Shown here piece after piece: positions 11,534 through 23,263 of a DNA stretch of 64,000 nt. The position numbers were made by a program, and so were the translations under genes. The number at the start of each line of letters is the position of its first letter. Position 1 is the stretch's first letter. The notes under the pieces were generated by a model. It did no database searches. It was given only the letters and a program-made list of their open reading frames with translations, and had not been told where the DNA came from. The DNA is from Ianthella basta (taxonomy: Eukaryota; Porifera; Demospongiae; Verongiida; Ianthellidae). Where the stretch lies: NCBI GenBank assembly GCA_964019415.1, contig OZ025888.1, positions 3,854,536 through 3,918,535 of the forward strand. The letters run 5' to 3'.

Positions 11534-12524
11534 TCACATTCTGTTGTTTCTATGACAACCTGTCAGTGTAGGTACAAGTCTGGACATCAGCAGGCAGGGT
11601 TGGGTAGAGGACCGAAACATGCATGACATAATGTGAAAACAAATACAGTACAGTGAAGTACAGTAGTGCTCATGTGCCCCACAGTGTGCACAGGGTGCGC
11701 ACCTCTCACTGCTTCAACAATCACATCCAAGTCCTCTTGGCTGTTGTAGTTTCTCTTGAGAAGCTGAGGTGGCTCTGGATGAAGGAGGAACTCCGGACCG
11801 TACTCTGCAGAGTACTGTTTACATGTGTATAGTATTGGAATGGGGGAAGGGAAGGGAAGGGGAGGGGAGGGGAGGGGAGGGGGAGGGGGAGGGCACATAC
11901 ATTAGTGGCTTCAGTATTCTGCTGCGTAAGTACTGAACATGAAGTTTGTTATATACACATGTACAACATGGTCAGTGACTTCCTCCTTTAATCCTCCTCA
12001 TGCACACACACAGCGCCCCAATCACTTCATGCTCTGGTATGTCATTGTCCAGTGTCTCTCCCAACACCACACCAGTGATGTGAGTCCAACACCGAGCAGT
12101 ACCAGGGAAGTTGTAGCCTCCTGGGAAAGGGGACAGAAGGCACATGGTACAGTACATAGCACAAACCTTCAATATCAGAAACATCCCATCAGAGTATGAA
12201 CAAGTATATATGCAGTGACATACATACTGTACGTACACATGTGACACAAAGTGCACACCACTGAGTGACCCACCTCCCCCTAAGATCAGAGTAGGGAGGC
12301 CCCAGCTCAGGACCTGCTGGACACAGTCCCCCACTGCACGGGCTGAGAGGCTGAATGAGTCCATCGGGTCACCCACAAGTGTGTCCGCTCCACACTGCAG
12401 CACCACCACATCAGGGGCACATGCGCCGCGCACCAGAGAGAGAACCCTGTGCATTGGGGCAGCAAAAGACAGCACACTCAGAGCAAGCAGCACATATATG
12501 TATATACTGCACTCTATGCACACA

Positions 12525-12623
<99 letters not shown>

Positions 12624-13649
12624 TAGATGAATCATTGACTGAAACTACAGATTGCTGTACCCTTCTCCTTGAATCTGACAGTCACTCACAAATGGCCTGT
12701 CACAACTTCATACCTACTCAGTCATTCTTAGCCCCAGCCGTCATACCCCCTGGCGCACACACACCTGGTCACCACGTCCACATACTGCTTGTCTTCAATG
12801 CCATCCTTGAGTGGCACATTCACAGTAAAGTACTTGCCCCGACCCTTCCCCACATCATCCAGCTTGCCACTACCTGGGAGATAGAGGGAGAGAGGGATAC
12901 GCACAGGAGCATGTGAGTGACAAGAGAACTGGCAATGGGGTGGTAAGGTATGGCTTTAGAGTTGGTTGGGTGCTCTTTAGAGCTCCCAACAGCAGCTCCC
13001 TTCTAACTATAGTACATGTGGTTTGACACATTGGCACCTTCCATGAAGAAGCATCTAAGCACTTACGTATTTACTCCATTTAGTATTGCATGTGTCTTCT
13101 AGCTTCACTACCATATTCTCACAGACTCACTCCATATTGACAATATTCAGTATAACTGCTATTCATTTTCCTGTTCCATTCATGTTTCTTGTACATCTTA
13201 AGCTACGCTGGGCTCCTAGAATAGTGGCCCCGTTGGCTAAGGGCTCTCCCAGTCGTAAAAAGATTATCTGGCCCTGACCTAAACACTACACTCTGTTTTA
13301 CCTGGCATATCATGAGAGCAGGAAGAAGCTCAGCAGTGTGCAGTGAACCCACCTGGGTAGAACCCGGGCTGGTATTTGTGAAAGGAGATGGCCATCACCT
13401 TGTCTGTGTAGTAGAAGGCCTCCTCCACTCCATTGCCATGGTGAAGGTCAAGGTCCACATACAGGACCAGCTTGAAGTGAGAGAGGAGCTTCAAAATGGC
13501 CACCACAATGTCATTGCAGTAACAGAAACCAGCTGCACCAGACCTACAGGTGTTGGACACACACTACACAATAGTGCACTAATACAGGAATGTATGCAGC
13601 ATAAAGACCACTGACACACACACACACACATGCACACACACACACACAC

Positions 13650-13691
<42 letters not shown>

Positions 13692-14870
13692 CACACCTCT
13701 TCCCATGGTGCCATCCTCCAAACCAGTTAACCACCACACTGTGTCTGCCACTCACAATGGCCTCAGCGGCTGTCACAGAAGACCCCACAATGGAGGAGCA
13801 GTAGTCAAACATGCCATGGAACACAGGACAGTCAAAACCTGCACAGATTGCACACAAGAGGGGTGGATAAGTGAAGTGGCTATGAACACTATCACCATTC
13901 CCTTGTACACATGTCCAGTGGTACAATGAGTACCAGCATCACTGGCCACCTTTACAGCACCTGATTGCAGTGGGCACGGAGGAATAATCCACCTTCTGAA
14001 CATAAGTACCACGGCTGCGAATGTCAGTGCACAGCTCACCCAGCCCCAGCTGTCCCATCAAGGTAGTGTCCTCCACATCTTCATGATCTTGGCAGTCATT
14101 ATGTGCCTCCAGGAAGGAAAGGTACAGAGGGGAGTGGAAGGACTGGAGCTCTGTCTTTGTGGATACCCTTGGTGGCAAGACCCTGAAATGAAAGGAGAGG
14201 GGGAGGCAAGGATGAAAGGACTCGGAAGTGAAGGATGATCCAGAAGAAGAGAGCAAAGAGCAAGAGGAGGGTGTCTGTGTCACAGTGTTTGTGATTGATA
14301 GGCTAACATCACAAGAGTAAGCATTTCCACCCCTCAGTATAGGCCCGAGTGGCTAGGCAGGGTATCCATGTTGCACTTCATTTCATACCAGGTAAAACTT
14401 CACAATTGCTCAGATGTTTCGGCAGCAAAACTAAAATGAACCTACCTAACTTCTGCAGAAGTGTGAAATTAGACTAGTGTCAAATAAAGTGAAACACCTT
14501 CACACTGTATCTCTACTAAGTGATGCAGCACACACGGCTAGCATGACAGTGTGTGTGTGGGCGCACAATGCTGCAGTCAGTGCCAGTGATGGCAACACGT
14601 ACACAAACTTCTTGGTGAGTCCGTATGCTGCAATGAGTCCATGGACCAACCTCTCCTGCAGGCATGAAGGGACACTGTTGATGCACAGTCGAAGTCAGAG
14701 TGCAGTCATCCTGCTGCAGCCATGCAACCATAAATAGCGAAATCAATGCAAAAATCCTAACTTTAAGGTAGCTATCTTACCCTCTGTTTAAATTTTGGGT
14801 TCTTTTCTGAGGCAAGCAGCAGCTCCGGAGAAAAGACTATAGCAGGTTGATTCTTGCCTGCTGTAGACAT
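11534..14870 (-). CDS. HDAC8: Histone deacetylase 8 (class I, Zn-dependent)
   Basis: Exons (minus): 14781-14870, 14603-14655, 14040-14182, 13697-13838, 13353-13543, 12765-12873, 12274-12446, 12026-12120, 11703-11814 and a candidate short last exon 11534-11559. Phases agree throughout. The total is 377 aa, the same as human HDAC8. Catalytic features are present: [10 protein letters not shown] (tandem His), [14 protein letters not shown] (Zn-binding Asp and His), [16 protein letters not shown] (second Zn-binding Asp) and ILGGGGYN (catalytic Tyr). HDAC8-like elements include [14 protein letters not shown] near residue 35 and the short C-terminus without the acidic tail of HDAC1/2. Odd point: the Asp of HHGDG (Asp183 in human HDAC8, partner of the second active-site His) is Asn here, as in class II enzymes. 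The last exon is a guess and the other nine are firm. Shares a promoter with PAXBP1. Confidence 0.92.
11842..11893 (+). repeat. G-run tract with quadruplex potential
   Basis: GGGGGAAGGGAAGGGAAGGGG followed by repeated AGGGG/AGGGGG units on the plus strand. It lies in an HDAC8 intron 28-80 nt upstream of an acceptor, so the transcript sees a C-rich tract. Confidence 0.8.
12520..12621. repeat. (CA)n microsatellite in HDAC8 intron
   Basis: Nearly pure CA dinucleotide array of about 100 bp between HDAC8 exons 6 and 7. Confidence 0.97.
13202..13282 (+). repeat. LINE 3'-tail fragment
   Basis: GGGCTCCTAGAATAGTGGCC...GGCTAAGGGCTCTCCCAG...CCTGACC resembles the 3' ends at 41,789-41,850 and 42,425-42,485 (GGGTGCC...GGCTAA...TCTCC/TTCCC...TAAATAAG). 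It sits in an HDAC8 intron as a solo tail. Confidence 0.45.
13613..13696. repeat. (CA)n microsatellite abutting an HDAC8 splice donor
   Basis: In the gene sense the intron after exon 4 starts directly as GTGTGTGTGCGTGTG, so the donor GT belongs to the microsatellite itself. Confidence 0.95.
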
Positions 14871-14977
14871 CCCGCCATTTTATACACATGGAGTGCACAC
14901 GTGACAATATGTTAACTTATTGTATTAAAGTACGCCGTTGTACTTGTATAAATTCGCAAGCTATTTTGCCCTGGAAG
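14871..14977. promoter_or_regulatory. Bidirectional promoter HDAC8/PAXBP1
   Basis: 107 bp separate the divergent start codons. It includes CCCGCCATTTTATACACATG and GTACGCCGTTGTAC. The CGCCAT(TTT) string resembles a YY1-type element. The shared promoter is inferred from spacing. Confidence 0.6.
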
Positions 14978-17378
14978 ATGAGTTTGTTCAACGTTAGGAA
15001 AGGGAATAAGCGAAACATTAGGAAGAAAGTTGTCTTGACCGAGGACGATGAAGATGAAAACGAAACCAAGGGCAACTTTAGGGATGACACGTCTGTCCCC
15101 CAGCACGTTACTGTCACCAGCGCCAAAGTCCCTCTGAGATCGTCCACCGTGCCCGCCAACAAAACTGGTACCGCGATGTCTGTTCTCAGCTTCGCATCGG
15201 AGGAGGAGGATGGTGGAGAGACGTTCACGTTGAAAAAGAACAGAGACCACGAGAAACGACTGGCAAAGATGGTCGCCAAAGAGGAGAGGGAGAAAAAGAA
15301 GAAACGGGAAAAGGAATTGGTCAACTCTTCTACCACTATGCGGTCCAAGTCTGCTCCACTAAAAGCACCCAAGCCGGCCACACCGCCAGACGCAGAAAGT
15401 GAGGAGAGTGAGGATGAGGACGGAAGGATCCTGGTTGGGGATGAAGCTACAAGCAAGCAGAGTGAAGACCAATCGAGCGGCCTCATGCAGAGACTTGGCC
15501 CTGGGCTTATTCCAGACTCAGCCACTATCCATGCAGTAAAGAAGCACAGGGAGTTGATGAGACAGGTCGGGCAGAACTATGTCCAGACAGAGCCCAAGAC
15601 TGCACCGTCACAGGGCTACCTCCCGCTTGACACTACGCGTAAGGTAAACACCAGTGAGTCGCGGTCCAGATTGGTGCGAGAGGACGACAATGACCGATCA
15701 GATGACGAGGGTGATACCAACATCCAGCAGGCTGTGATGAACTTTGGCACCAACAAGGGGCCTACGAGGCAGGAGAGGGTCATCACGGCCTTGGAGAACC
15801 TGGGAGGTAGTGATGAGGAGGATGAGGAGATGCAGCGATGGGAAGAGGCACAGATCAACAAAGGAGTAAAGATCACACTGCCAGTGCAGCAACAAGACAC
15901 AGATCCATTCCAGCAATACCCTCAACAACAGTATGGATATCAGAATGTGGACGCGTACACAGCTCAGCAGGGATCTTGGGTTGCCCAGGGAGTTTCCCCA
16001 CGGAAGCCACTCTTTCCTCCTCACCAAATGGTCCCGGTGACTACAGAGTCCCTCAAGCATCGCCTCCAGAGCCACTTGGAGGAGATGAGGCTGGCCCACT
16101 CGAACCACCAGTCCTCCTTGGAACAAGCCTCAGAGGACTTGGAGGTGTACAAGAGTGACATTGACCATTTTGATGAGTCGGTGCAGAATCTTGCCAGTGG
16201 TTACAAGTTCTACCAGGAGATGAGGGTCTACCTGAGCAACCTATTGGGCTGCCTGGCAGAAAAGGTAAGAATGAGTTATTTTGGGGGTCCATTTTTAACG
16301 TGACATAGCCCTGATCACCAGCATACGTAGATTATTTTCTTCATCAGTCTAAGTTGCCGCCATGGTTTTGATTACACAAAAGACCCTTAATGGTTTCAAC
16401 TCACATCATGAGTGGAGTTTGGTCTAAATCAATTTCAATATGAGTCTGAATGTGCCAAACTGGTTATGCACACGTTGAAATCAGTTTGGCATGCAGTGTA
16501 ACCCCCCCCCCCCCCATGATTGAGGTTGTAGGGACCCTACAATGACGTGTAGCTCTCATTGTGGAAGTGCTCTCTGTATGTGCGTCTGGGTTGCTGGCCA
16601 TGTATTGTCTCCCCCTCCGTCCCTCACAGTCCCCTGAGATTGATTCTCTTGAAGAAAGAGTTATTGAAGTGTGGAAGAATAGGTCAGAAATGCTTGTGAT
16701 GCGCAGACAACACGATGTCCAGGACCTTATGGAGGAGTGCAGTAGGATTGATGGTGGGGTGAATATACCGTGCAACCAGGGCAGCCTCCTGCCCCAGCAC
16801 TAGCGAGTATTGAAGCAAAGGAAGCCATGTGTGTGTCGTGTATGTCTTCCAACTTGCTCCTCCATCTCTGCCTTTGTCTTCTAGCTGAGGCTTCTTTCAG
16901 ATTTTCATCATTTTTCTCCACTCTGACTTTCTTCCATGTAATTGTACACACTGTCTGTTTCCCCTCTAAGAACTGAACACATTGATATATTTTGCACCTC
17001 ATTGAAGATGTCACTCTCCATCTGTTCCTATTATACCCACCCTCACCTGCCCCTCCACACTCTTCCTGTACTAGTTGCTCTGCGAACATGCTTGACTCCT
17101 CGTTTTTCTTGTGTTTGTGTGTTGGCTGTGTTTGTGCCATGCGTAGGTCACACTGCACCAAGCCAGGTTGCAGAATTGGACTCCTTTGGCCATGATATCG
17201 GCGAGCTGAAGGAGGAGGCCAGGAGGAGGAGGATGGCTGACCGAGCTGGGCGTCACCGGAGACGCAGGGAGAAGCGAGGGGCAGGGCAGCATGAGCCGGA
17301 GGGCATGTCCACGGATGAGGAGGAAATGGAGGGGGACAGACAGAGAGCTACACTGGAGCTAGGTATGTAAGTGAACCA

Positions 17379-17454
<76 letters not shown>

Positions 17455-20400
17455 ACGCGTGTGCATGTGTGTGTGTGTGTTTATATCGTATAGAGGATTG
17501 CTGCAACTGTGACTGTAGAACCACATACGTACCATGTGCATATATGCGTGTATTGTTCTCTTGATGGCTCAGACCTGTGTCCCCTATATGTTTCCCTTGC
17601 GAAAATTTCCCCTTGGGTATGCATAGAGGGATTTGTAATGAGAAGGAAACATTTGTAACCTGCTCTGTCCATGTTCAGACAATCTCCAGAGAGTGGCGGA
17701 TGAGGTATTTGAGGATGTAGTGGAGGAATTCTCATCCCTGCCTGTCATTCGAAAGCACTTTGAGAGATGGAAGGAAAGCTACCCTGATTCATACAACCAA
17801 GCTTTCATCAGCCTTTGCCTCCCAAAAGTGGTTGTGCCATTTGCACGATTGCAAATGCTTATGTGGAACCCACTTCAGGTGAGTTGGATGTGAGGGTGGT
17901 GCACTTGTCTTACAATATTGGTTTCTGAAATGTCCTGCAATGCCATGAATTTCCTTGTGGAAAGGTTCAGCCAGGCTAACCCTGTGTGCTATGGTTCCAA
18001 TCTGCAAGCCCTGTTCTTGGTTGTGTACCAAATTCGCTAAATGTGCTCTTTGCTTTAGAGCACTGCAGTGAATGCTGGTAGGGTAAAGCGGGGGAAAACG
18101 GGACACATTTCATATTTGCCACTTTGACACCGTGACCGTATGCAAGCTATAATACCCAGAGGCTTAAGTTGCTGTACAAAACTAGATGTGGTATTGCTCT
18201 AATAACTTACAGTAAAAACAATCTTGTGCGTTGGCTGTTACGAGCGAAAGACTTTTTCTTGTGTAAACGCTTTTATTTCCGGTCAAAATGGCGGGCGGGG
18301 TAAAACGGAACGCCTGGGAACGGCTGCATTTAGCGTTCGCTATCGCGTTATATATGCGGCGATATTGATTTCAGTGCGTTATCAGTTTGATCATGACAGC
18401 CAGCAAGTAGTGAGTGCATTTGAGCATGAATTAAGAGTCTTCACGGATCAAAGGCGGCATTCTTCGCATAACCACTGATCTTTGGCTCCTGGCATGGCTT
18501 CCAAGCTGGTACATCCAAAGTGATACCACGCGTCGCATCCATCACAGGCAACCCAATTTTCATCATCATGTAGGTTATTGCATGCAGTGCAAACATCCTC
18601 CTCTGAATCTTCATCTACAAATACGAAAGTGGGCACGGTTAAAGTTTGTAGATATAGCTACGTAACTCTTGCATTTGTCTGAAGTGGATCATTCTATCGA
18701 CATGACATGGCACAGCTATCACCTCCGCCACATCATAGCTATTGCAGATACCTTCAGTCAGTACAGTCACTGCTTCTTTTGTTGACTTCTTTCCAGTCCC
18801 CTTCCTTGTGCCTGCAAGTAGGCAGTGTGGACATTTTCAATGATTGCAAATGTACATAGCTGGCAAACGTGTGTGCTGTTCAAAATACACTTACTCGCTG
18901 ACTTTTTCTTGTTTAGCTTTTCTCTTTCCTTCTGTTCAATCATCATTGCCACCTCATCTGATGTCAGTGTTTGACCATAATAGTCTGGTCTGATCTTCTG
19001 CTTGCTTTGTTTACTGCCAGTAGTAGTGTGCTGGGTCTTGGCAGTGAGGAGCTGTGCGAAATGGTCTCGCAGATGAAGCCTCAGTGGTGTCAAATGCGGC
19101 TGAGGATGACTGCACTGGCCAAGGACCTCAATGCTGCGTCTCCTGGGCATACTCACTTGGGCAGTGCATGGTGGCTTGCTGAGCATTGTATCAGGTACGG
19201 CAATTTTTGATAGGGGATGCAGGCCAGAGCGCTTGAACCCACTTTGTAAATGCTTTGGCAGCAGATTCTTCTCCCAAGTCATCTTTAGCAATTCAGGAAA
19301 TTCGGCCTTTGTGACTTGAGTAGCTGCTGTTTGCAGCTTGTAGTGCTTCAGTGTCTCCTTCCAAACAGCCTTCAGTGGACCATAGCAGGCTACATCTAAG
19401 GGTTGCAGGAGGTGGCTGCTGTGTGGAGGTAAACACATTAAGATAACCCCTTCCTTGCGTGCAGTAGTGACTAGGTTGTAACTGATGTGTGATCCATGAC
19501 CATCTACAAAAAGGATCACCGGACCAGATGCCAGGAGATGAGACACTGATGGCACAAAGAGGCATTTAAACCAGTCATGGAAATTATCTGCCTCCATCCA
19601 CCCACTATCCGATATCCCATACCAAGCAGCAGCAAGCCCTCCCGTTGTCCACCTCTTCCACAGATTCTTGGCCTTATACAAAATGAATGGAGGCAACTTG
19701 GTACCATCAGCAGAGCCACAACCAAGAACGGTTATGTACTCTCTTCCTGACCCTCCACCAATTTCATACACTGATTTTGCACCTCCTCTTGCCAGCACTC
19801 TAGTGGATGTTGCATCCAAACAAAGGCCGGTTTCATCTGCATTCCACAGCCTCCTTGCCACTTGGTCCTCTGCCAACTCATCCAATCCATTCTCCTTCCA
19901 GACTTTCTGCACTAAGTCGATCCAGTCCTCTACGACCTTCTGTGTGATACCCTCTGCTCTCTTCTTAGAGAGATGCTCTGGCTTCCTCACAGAGAGCTGA
20001 GGCCATCTCCTAAGAAATAGGGTCCACCAGTACCTGCTAGGTCCCTCGCCCAAGTATATGTGGAGTTTGTTTCAACCCTACCTGGCTGCTCCACCATGCT
20101 CCCTTGAATGCCATGCTATGTGCTTAGGAGTATAAGTCTCTGAAGCTGGAGAGGGAAAGTTGTGGTGGTGTCACATGATGGTCACATGACTGTCAGACAG
20201 CAATCAGTCACACAGCAATCAGTCACACGACTGGCCTACACTAGGTAGGTTAAGGTCTAGCCTCGTACCCTGCAGACAATTAGCAATTAATCTAAAGTAG
20301 CCTGGTACCCCTCCACAGGAAGGGTTTGGTCTGCATGCTGAGACCAGGCAGTCAGTAACTACCTCACCTACCATTGCTCGGGTGAGGCCAAAGCCTAACT

Positions 20401-21510
20401 CCTGCATTGCCTGGCAGGTCGCAACAATCTCCTGCTCCTCTTCATAAGTGAGCACATTTGGGTGCCCTGAACCCTTGCTTACATCTGTACCTGCATGATA
20501 TTATTGCAGACCATGTCTTTATTGTAATTTCTTGTACATTTGATTACTTACGTGATCGTATTACCTTTGTGATGTCGATGCAGTGTTGTAGCAAGGATTC
20601 CAAACTTCTTGGCAGCTTGACGCAGGTTCATGCCACTCTTGACAGCAGCAATAGCTGCATGTAGGGCTTCTGTGGACCACTGGCCTCTGCAAGTCTTCCT
20701 TATGTACTTCCTCGGCATTTTAAATCTCGCGCCACATAGGCTAGATTGATTACGCAGGTCATGTGATAGGACACAGACCTACGTTTTCGCCGTTTCTCGA
20801 AGCAGTGAATTTTGGGGTTGCAAAGGCTACGCGACACCACGGGTCGGTGAGTAACATTTCAGCAGTGACTTGCCTTCATAAACATACAATGGGATGTCAA
20901 GTATTCGTATCGACGAAATTTTAGCAGGCGTTAAAAGCTACTCAGAATTGATTATTGCATTGTATTTTTGTGATGTTGCACCCTTAACTCGAACATTTTG
21001 TGTGCATGTATTCACTGAAGGTTGCACCTAAGTGTCCTGCGATATGAAGTTATTTTATTCCTCGCTTCGTGAGAGTCGATCGAACGCGAGTGTTCCGTTT
21101 TACCCCGCGTTCCGTTTTACCCCGCTTTACCCTATATATTGAGCACGTCTATAGTATAGTGTCATGATTTAGTTACTGTATGGTTTTAAGATTAGCTACA
21201 TCATGATAGGCCTAATCCGAATTCATGTACTTGCTTGCCACATGCAGGCCAACTGTATGGCCTTGGAGGACTTCCACTGGTTCCGTGAAATGTTGTTTTA
21301 TGCATGCCATCATGGGGAGGAGCTTCCAGAGAGTGACGAAGACAACTTGGTACTTGCCAGTGTTGTGGAGAAGGTGGCACTGCCAAAGCTAGCAGGTTGG
21401 TCGGATGGGTTGTGTGCACTACTTGGGGTATTTTGCAAGTTTTAACTCGACATGTGCGTTCATGTGCACACACTCCTACTTGCATGCATAGCCACACACG
21501 TGTGTACACA

Positions 21511-21562
<52 letters not shown>

Positions 21563-21583
21563 ACACACACACACCACACACAC

Positions 21584-21634
<51 letters not shown>

Positions 21635-23263
21635 TGTTACAGTAACACTCATATACATGTACATACACACCTGCACACCCAAAGCATGTCTTCATACATA
21701 AGTGCATGCGCCGATGTACATGAACTGTGACCCAAATTGCAATACTCTGTACTGTGTAGCTCTGGCAGAGAAGGTCTGGGACCCACTGTCGACAACCCAG
21801 ACCAAGAGGCTGGTCGGTTACATCAGTACCTTTCAAAGGGACTTCCCCACAATAACACCCTTGAGTAAGGCTTTGCAGGCAATGTGTTCTGCAGTGACGA
21901 CACGGATGAGGAGGTGTCTGGACTCAGATATATACATACCTCTATACTCCAAGCAGTAAGTCTTACATCAGACCTCCAAGCCTGTATTATAAGATCATGC
22001 ATGGAACTTATTATACTGTACATACCCTCCTCACACAACAGGCAGTTGGAAAGCCCCTCCTCCCTCCACCTCCAATTTTACCAGTGTCAATTTTGGAAGG
22101 CAGTCAAATTGTTCTCCACTATCCTCCTTTGGCATGGGGTTCTCCCTGGGGGAGACCCCTCTGTGATGGGCCTGGCAGTGGATGGGCTGCTCAACCGCTA
22201 CCTGCTCCTGGCTCTGCAAAACCTTCCTCCTTCAACCAAGACGGTGGACAAGGTTGCAGCGGTTAGTGCCATAGTGGTTATGGCTGTGCGTGTGTGAGGA
22301 ACTGTGTAGGGTTGTGTATAGTCTCGTGTAGCCCAGACCCTTTCCTCCATTACCGCTGTTGCATAATAGGGAGGAATTGCACAATAATCGGGTAAGAAAG
22401 GGTCTGTGCTATGTGAGACTAGGTTGTGTAAACTGAGTAATGTGGGGAAATGGATGCTGGATGTGGTGTTGGCTTGTGCGTGTGTGGTGGAGGGGATGAT
22501 GCTGTGTGTGTGTTTAGAAGACCAAACATGGCTGTGTATTCTGGTAATTGTGCAGTGGCTTTCACTGACAACTTATTGCTGTACTTCACTTGTGTATCTC
22601 TCAGGTGGTGGGTAGCATGCCTGCCTCATGGCTGGCAGTGCCCAATGTGAGGTCTCAGGTACAAGGCCTCACACGCTATATTCTCCACCTCGCGGATGCA
22701 CTCGATCAAGCTACCATTGGCTTCCCTGACTTTGAGAGGAGGAAGACAAAGTGAGCACTAAAGCTAGCTGCATGTTCTAAGTTGTACTGGTATAGTAGTG
22801 TATAGTTTTTGCTCAACAGCAGCATTTTGTTTGCAGTACACTGCAAAAGTATGCATAGATATAGTGCATGAGTGAACAACTGTTTTAACCTCACAATGAG
22901 AGCAGAATTGGCTGTGTACATGCACTTTGATTTACAGAGATTAAATGGAGCTCAGTTGTGAGCGAGTCTACCAATTGTCCAATCCCTATCTACTATGTAT
23001 CTACAAAGTCATGTCTCTTCTTTATTACACACTACTGCTCTTCTCCATCCAGTATATACAGGACTGTCATTTGTGTAAATGAATTTCCCTAGTTTTTTTA
23101 TTCTCCCTTTCTGTCATGTTCTCATACAACCCTTACCGTCTCCTCCAACCCCTACAGGGCTGCCACTCTCCACCTGCATGGTCTGCTGGTTAAGTTGAAG
23201 GCAACAGAAGAAGCCGAAACACTGTCACTGAAGTACATACATGTGCAAACACAAGCATCATAA
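14978..23263 (+). CDS. PAXBP1: PAX3/PAX7-binding protein 1 / GCF-type C-terminal domain protein
   Basis: Exons 14978-16264, 16630-16758, 17167-17362, 17679-17878, 21248-21395, 21760-21955, 22042-22261, 22605-22750 and 23158-23263 join in phase to 875 aa. The start MSLFNVRKGNKRNIRKK parallels human MFRRARRVNVRKRN; an in-frame upstream ATG at 14888 is rejected on that ground. Order of features: basic/acidic low-complexity N-terminus; LGPGLIPDSATIHAVKKHRE; SRLVREDDNDRSDDEGD; a coiled-coil region near residues 370-430 with YKFYQEMRVYLSNLLGCLAEK; then the GCFC domain: LDSFGHD, DVVEEFSSLPVIRKHFERWK, YNQAFISLCLPKVVVPFARL, EDFHWFREMLFY, KVWDPLSTTQTKRLVG, TTRMRRCLDSDIYIPLY, FWKAVKLFSTIL and DGLLNRYLLLALQ. 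Family members are nuclear and link to transcription and spliceosome disassembly. One 3.4-kb intron hosts a DNA transposon. Confidence 0.92.
17382..17480. repeat. (GT)n microsatellite in PAXBP1 intron
   Basis: About 100 bp of GT dinucleotides ending GTGCACGCGTGTGC, 20 bp inside the intron after exon 3. Confidence 0.97.
18081..18106 (+). repeat. Left terminal inverted repeat of pogo-like element
   Basis: GGGTAAAGCGGGGGAAAACG plus GGACAC, matched by the complement at 21,107-21,132 with three mismatches. Confidence 0.88.
18448..20718 (-). CDS. Pogo-like transposase with Psq HTH, DDE core and PHD finger
   Basis: Exons (minus) 20565-20718, 20309-20466, 18895-20044, 18752-18811 and 18448-18614 join in phase to 562 aa with no internal stop. 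Residues ~1-52 form a Psq-type helix-turn-helix (GQWSTEALHAAIAAVKSGMN, then LRQAAKKFGILATTLHRH). Next is a CENPB-type region (LTYEEEQEIVATCQAMQELG, PSRYWWTLFLRRWPQLSVRK). The DDE_1 catalytic core has Asp in LWNADETGLCLDA, Asp in VILFVDGHGSH and Asp in HLLQPLDVACYGPLK, i.e. a DDD triad with all three residues present. The last ~55 residues form a PHD finger (CTAC...CDGC...WYHFGC...CEEC, Cys4-His-Cys3). It would bind the element ends and excise/reinsert it; the PHD could read histone tails. Both roles are inferred from family knowledge. Confidence 0.88.
21107..21132 (-). repeat. Right terminal inverted repeat of pogo-like element
   Basis: Complement reads GGGTAAAGCGGGGTAAAACG plus GAACGC. A second copy of the inner motif directly adjoins it. 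Confidence 0.88.
21507..21632. repeat. (CA)n microsatellite in PAXBP1 intron
   Basis: About 125 bp of CA repeats with CCA/ACA interruptions near 21,560-21,590. Confidence 0.97.

Larger units (their letters stand above)
18081..21132 (-). mobile_element. Apparently intact pogo-like (Tc1/mariner superfamily) DNA transposon
   Basis: The element is 3052 bp, flanked by TA on both sides (18079-18080 and 21133-21134), the target duplication typical of Tc1/mariner. Terminal inverted repeats begin GGGTAAAGCGGGG and match at about 23 of 26 positions. A subterminal motif GCGGGGTAAAACGGAACGC occurs inside the left end (18295-18313) and twice in opposite orientation at the right end (21093-21126), as expected of transposase-binding sites. 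It carries one minus-strand transposase gene. It lies within a PAXBP1 intron, opposite to PAXBP1 transcription. Confidence 0.9.

Noticed and set aside
14888-14977. Upstream in-frame ATG extending PAXBP1 by 30 residues
   Set aside because: The extension (CIKVRRCTCINSQ...) has no counterpart in the family, whereas MSLFNVRKGNKRN aligns with the family N-terminus; the upstream ATG also overlaps the shared promoter.
14917-15525. 202-codon minus-strand frame opposite PAXBP1 exon 1
   Set aside because: Ser/Leu-rich antisense shadow of the Glu/Asp/Lys-rich PAXBP1 coding exon.
18971-20000. Plus-strand frames within the transposon
   Set aside because: Antisense shadows of the transposase exon with intact DDD motifs on the minus strand.
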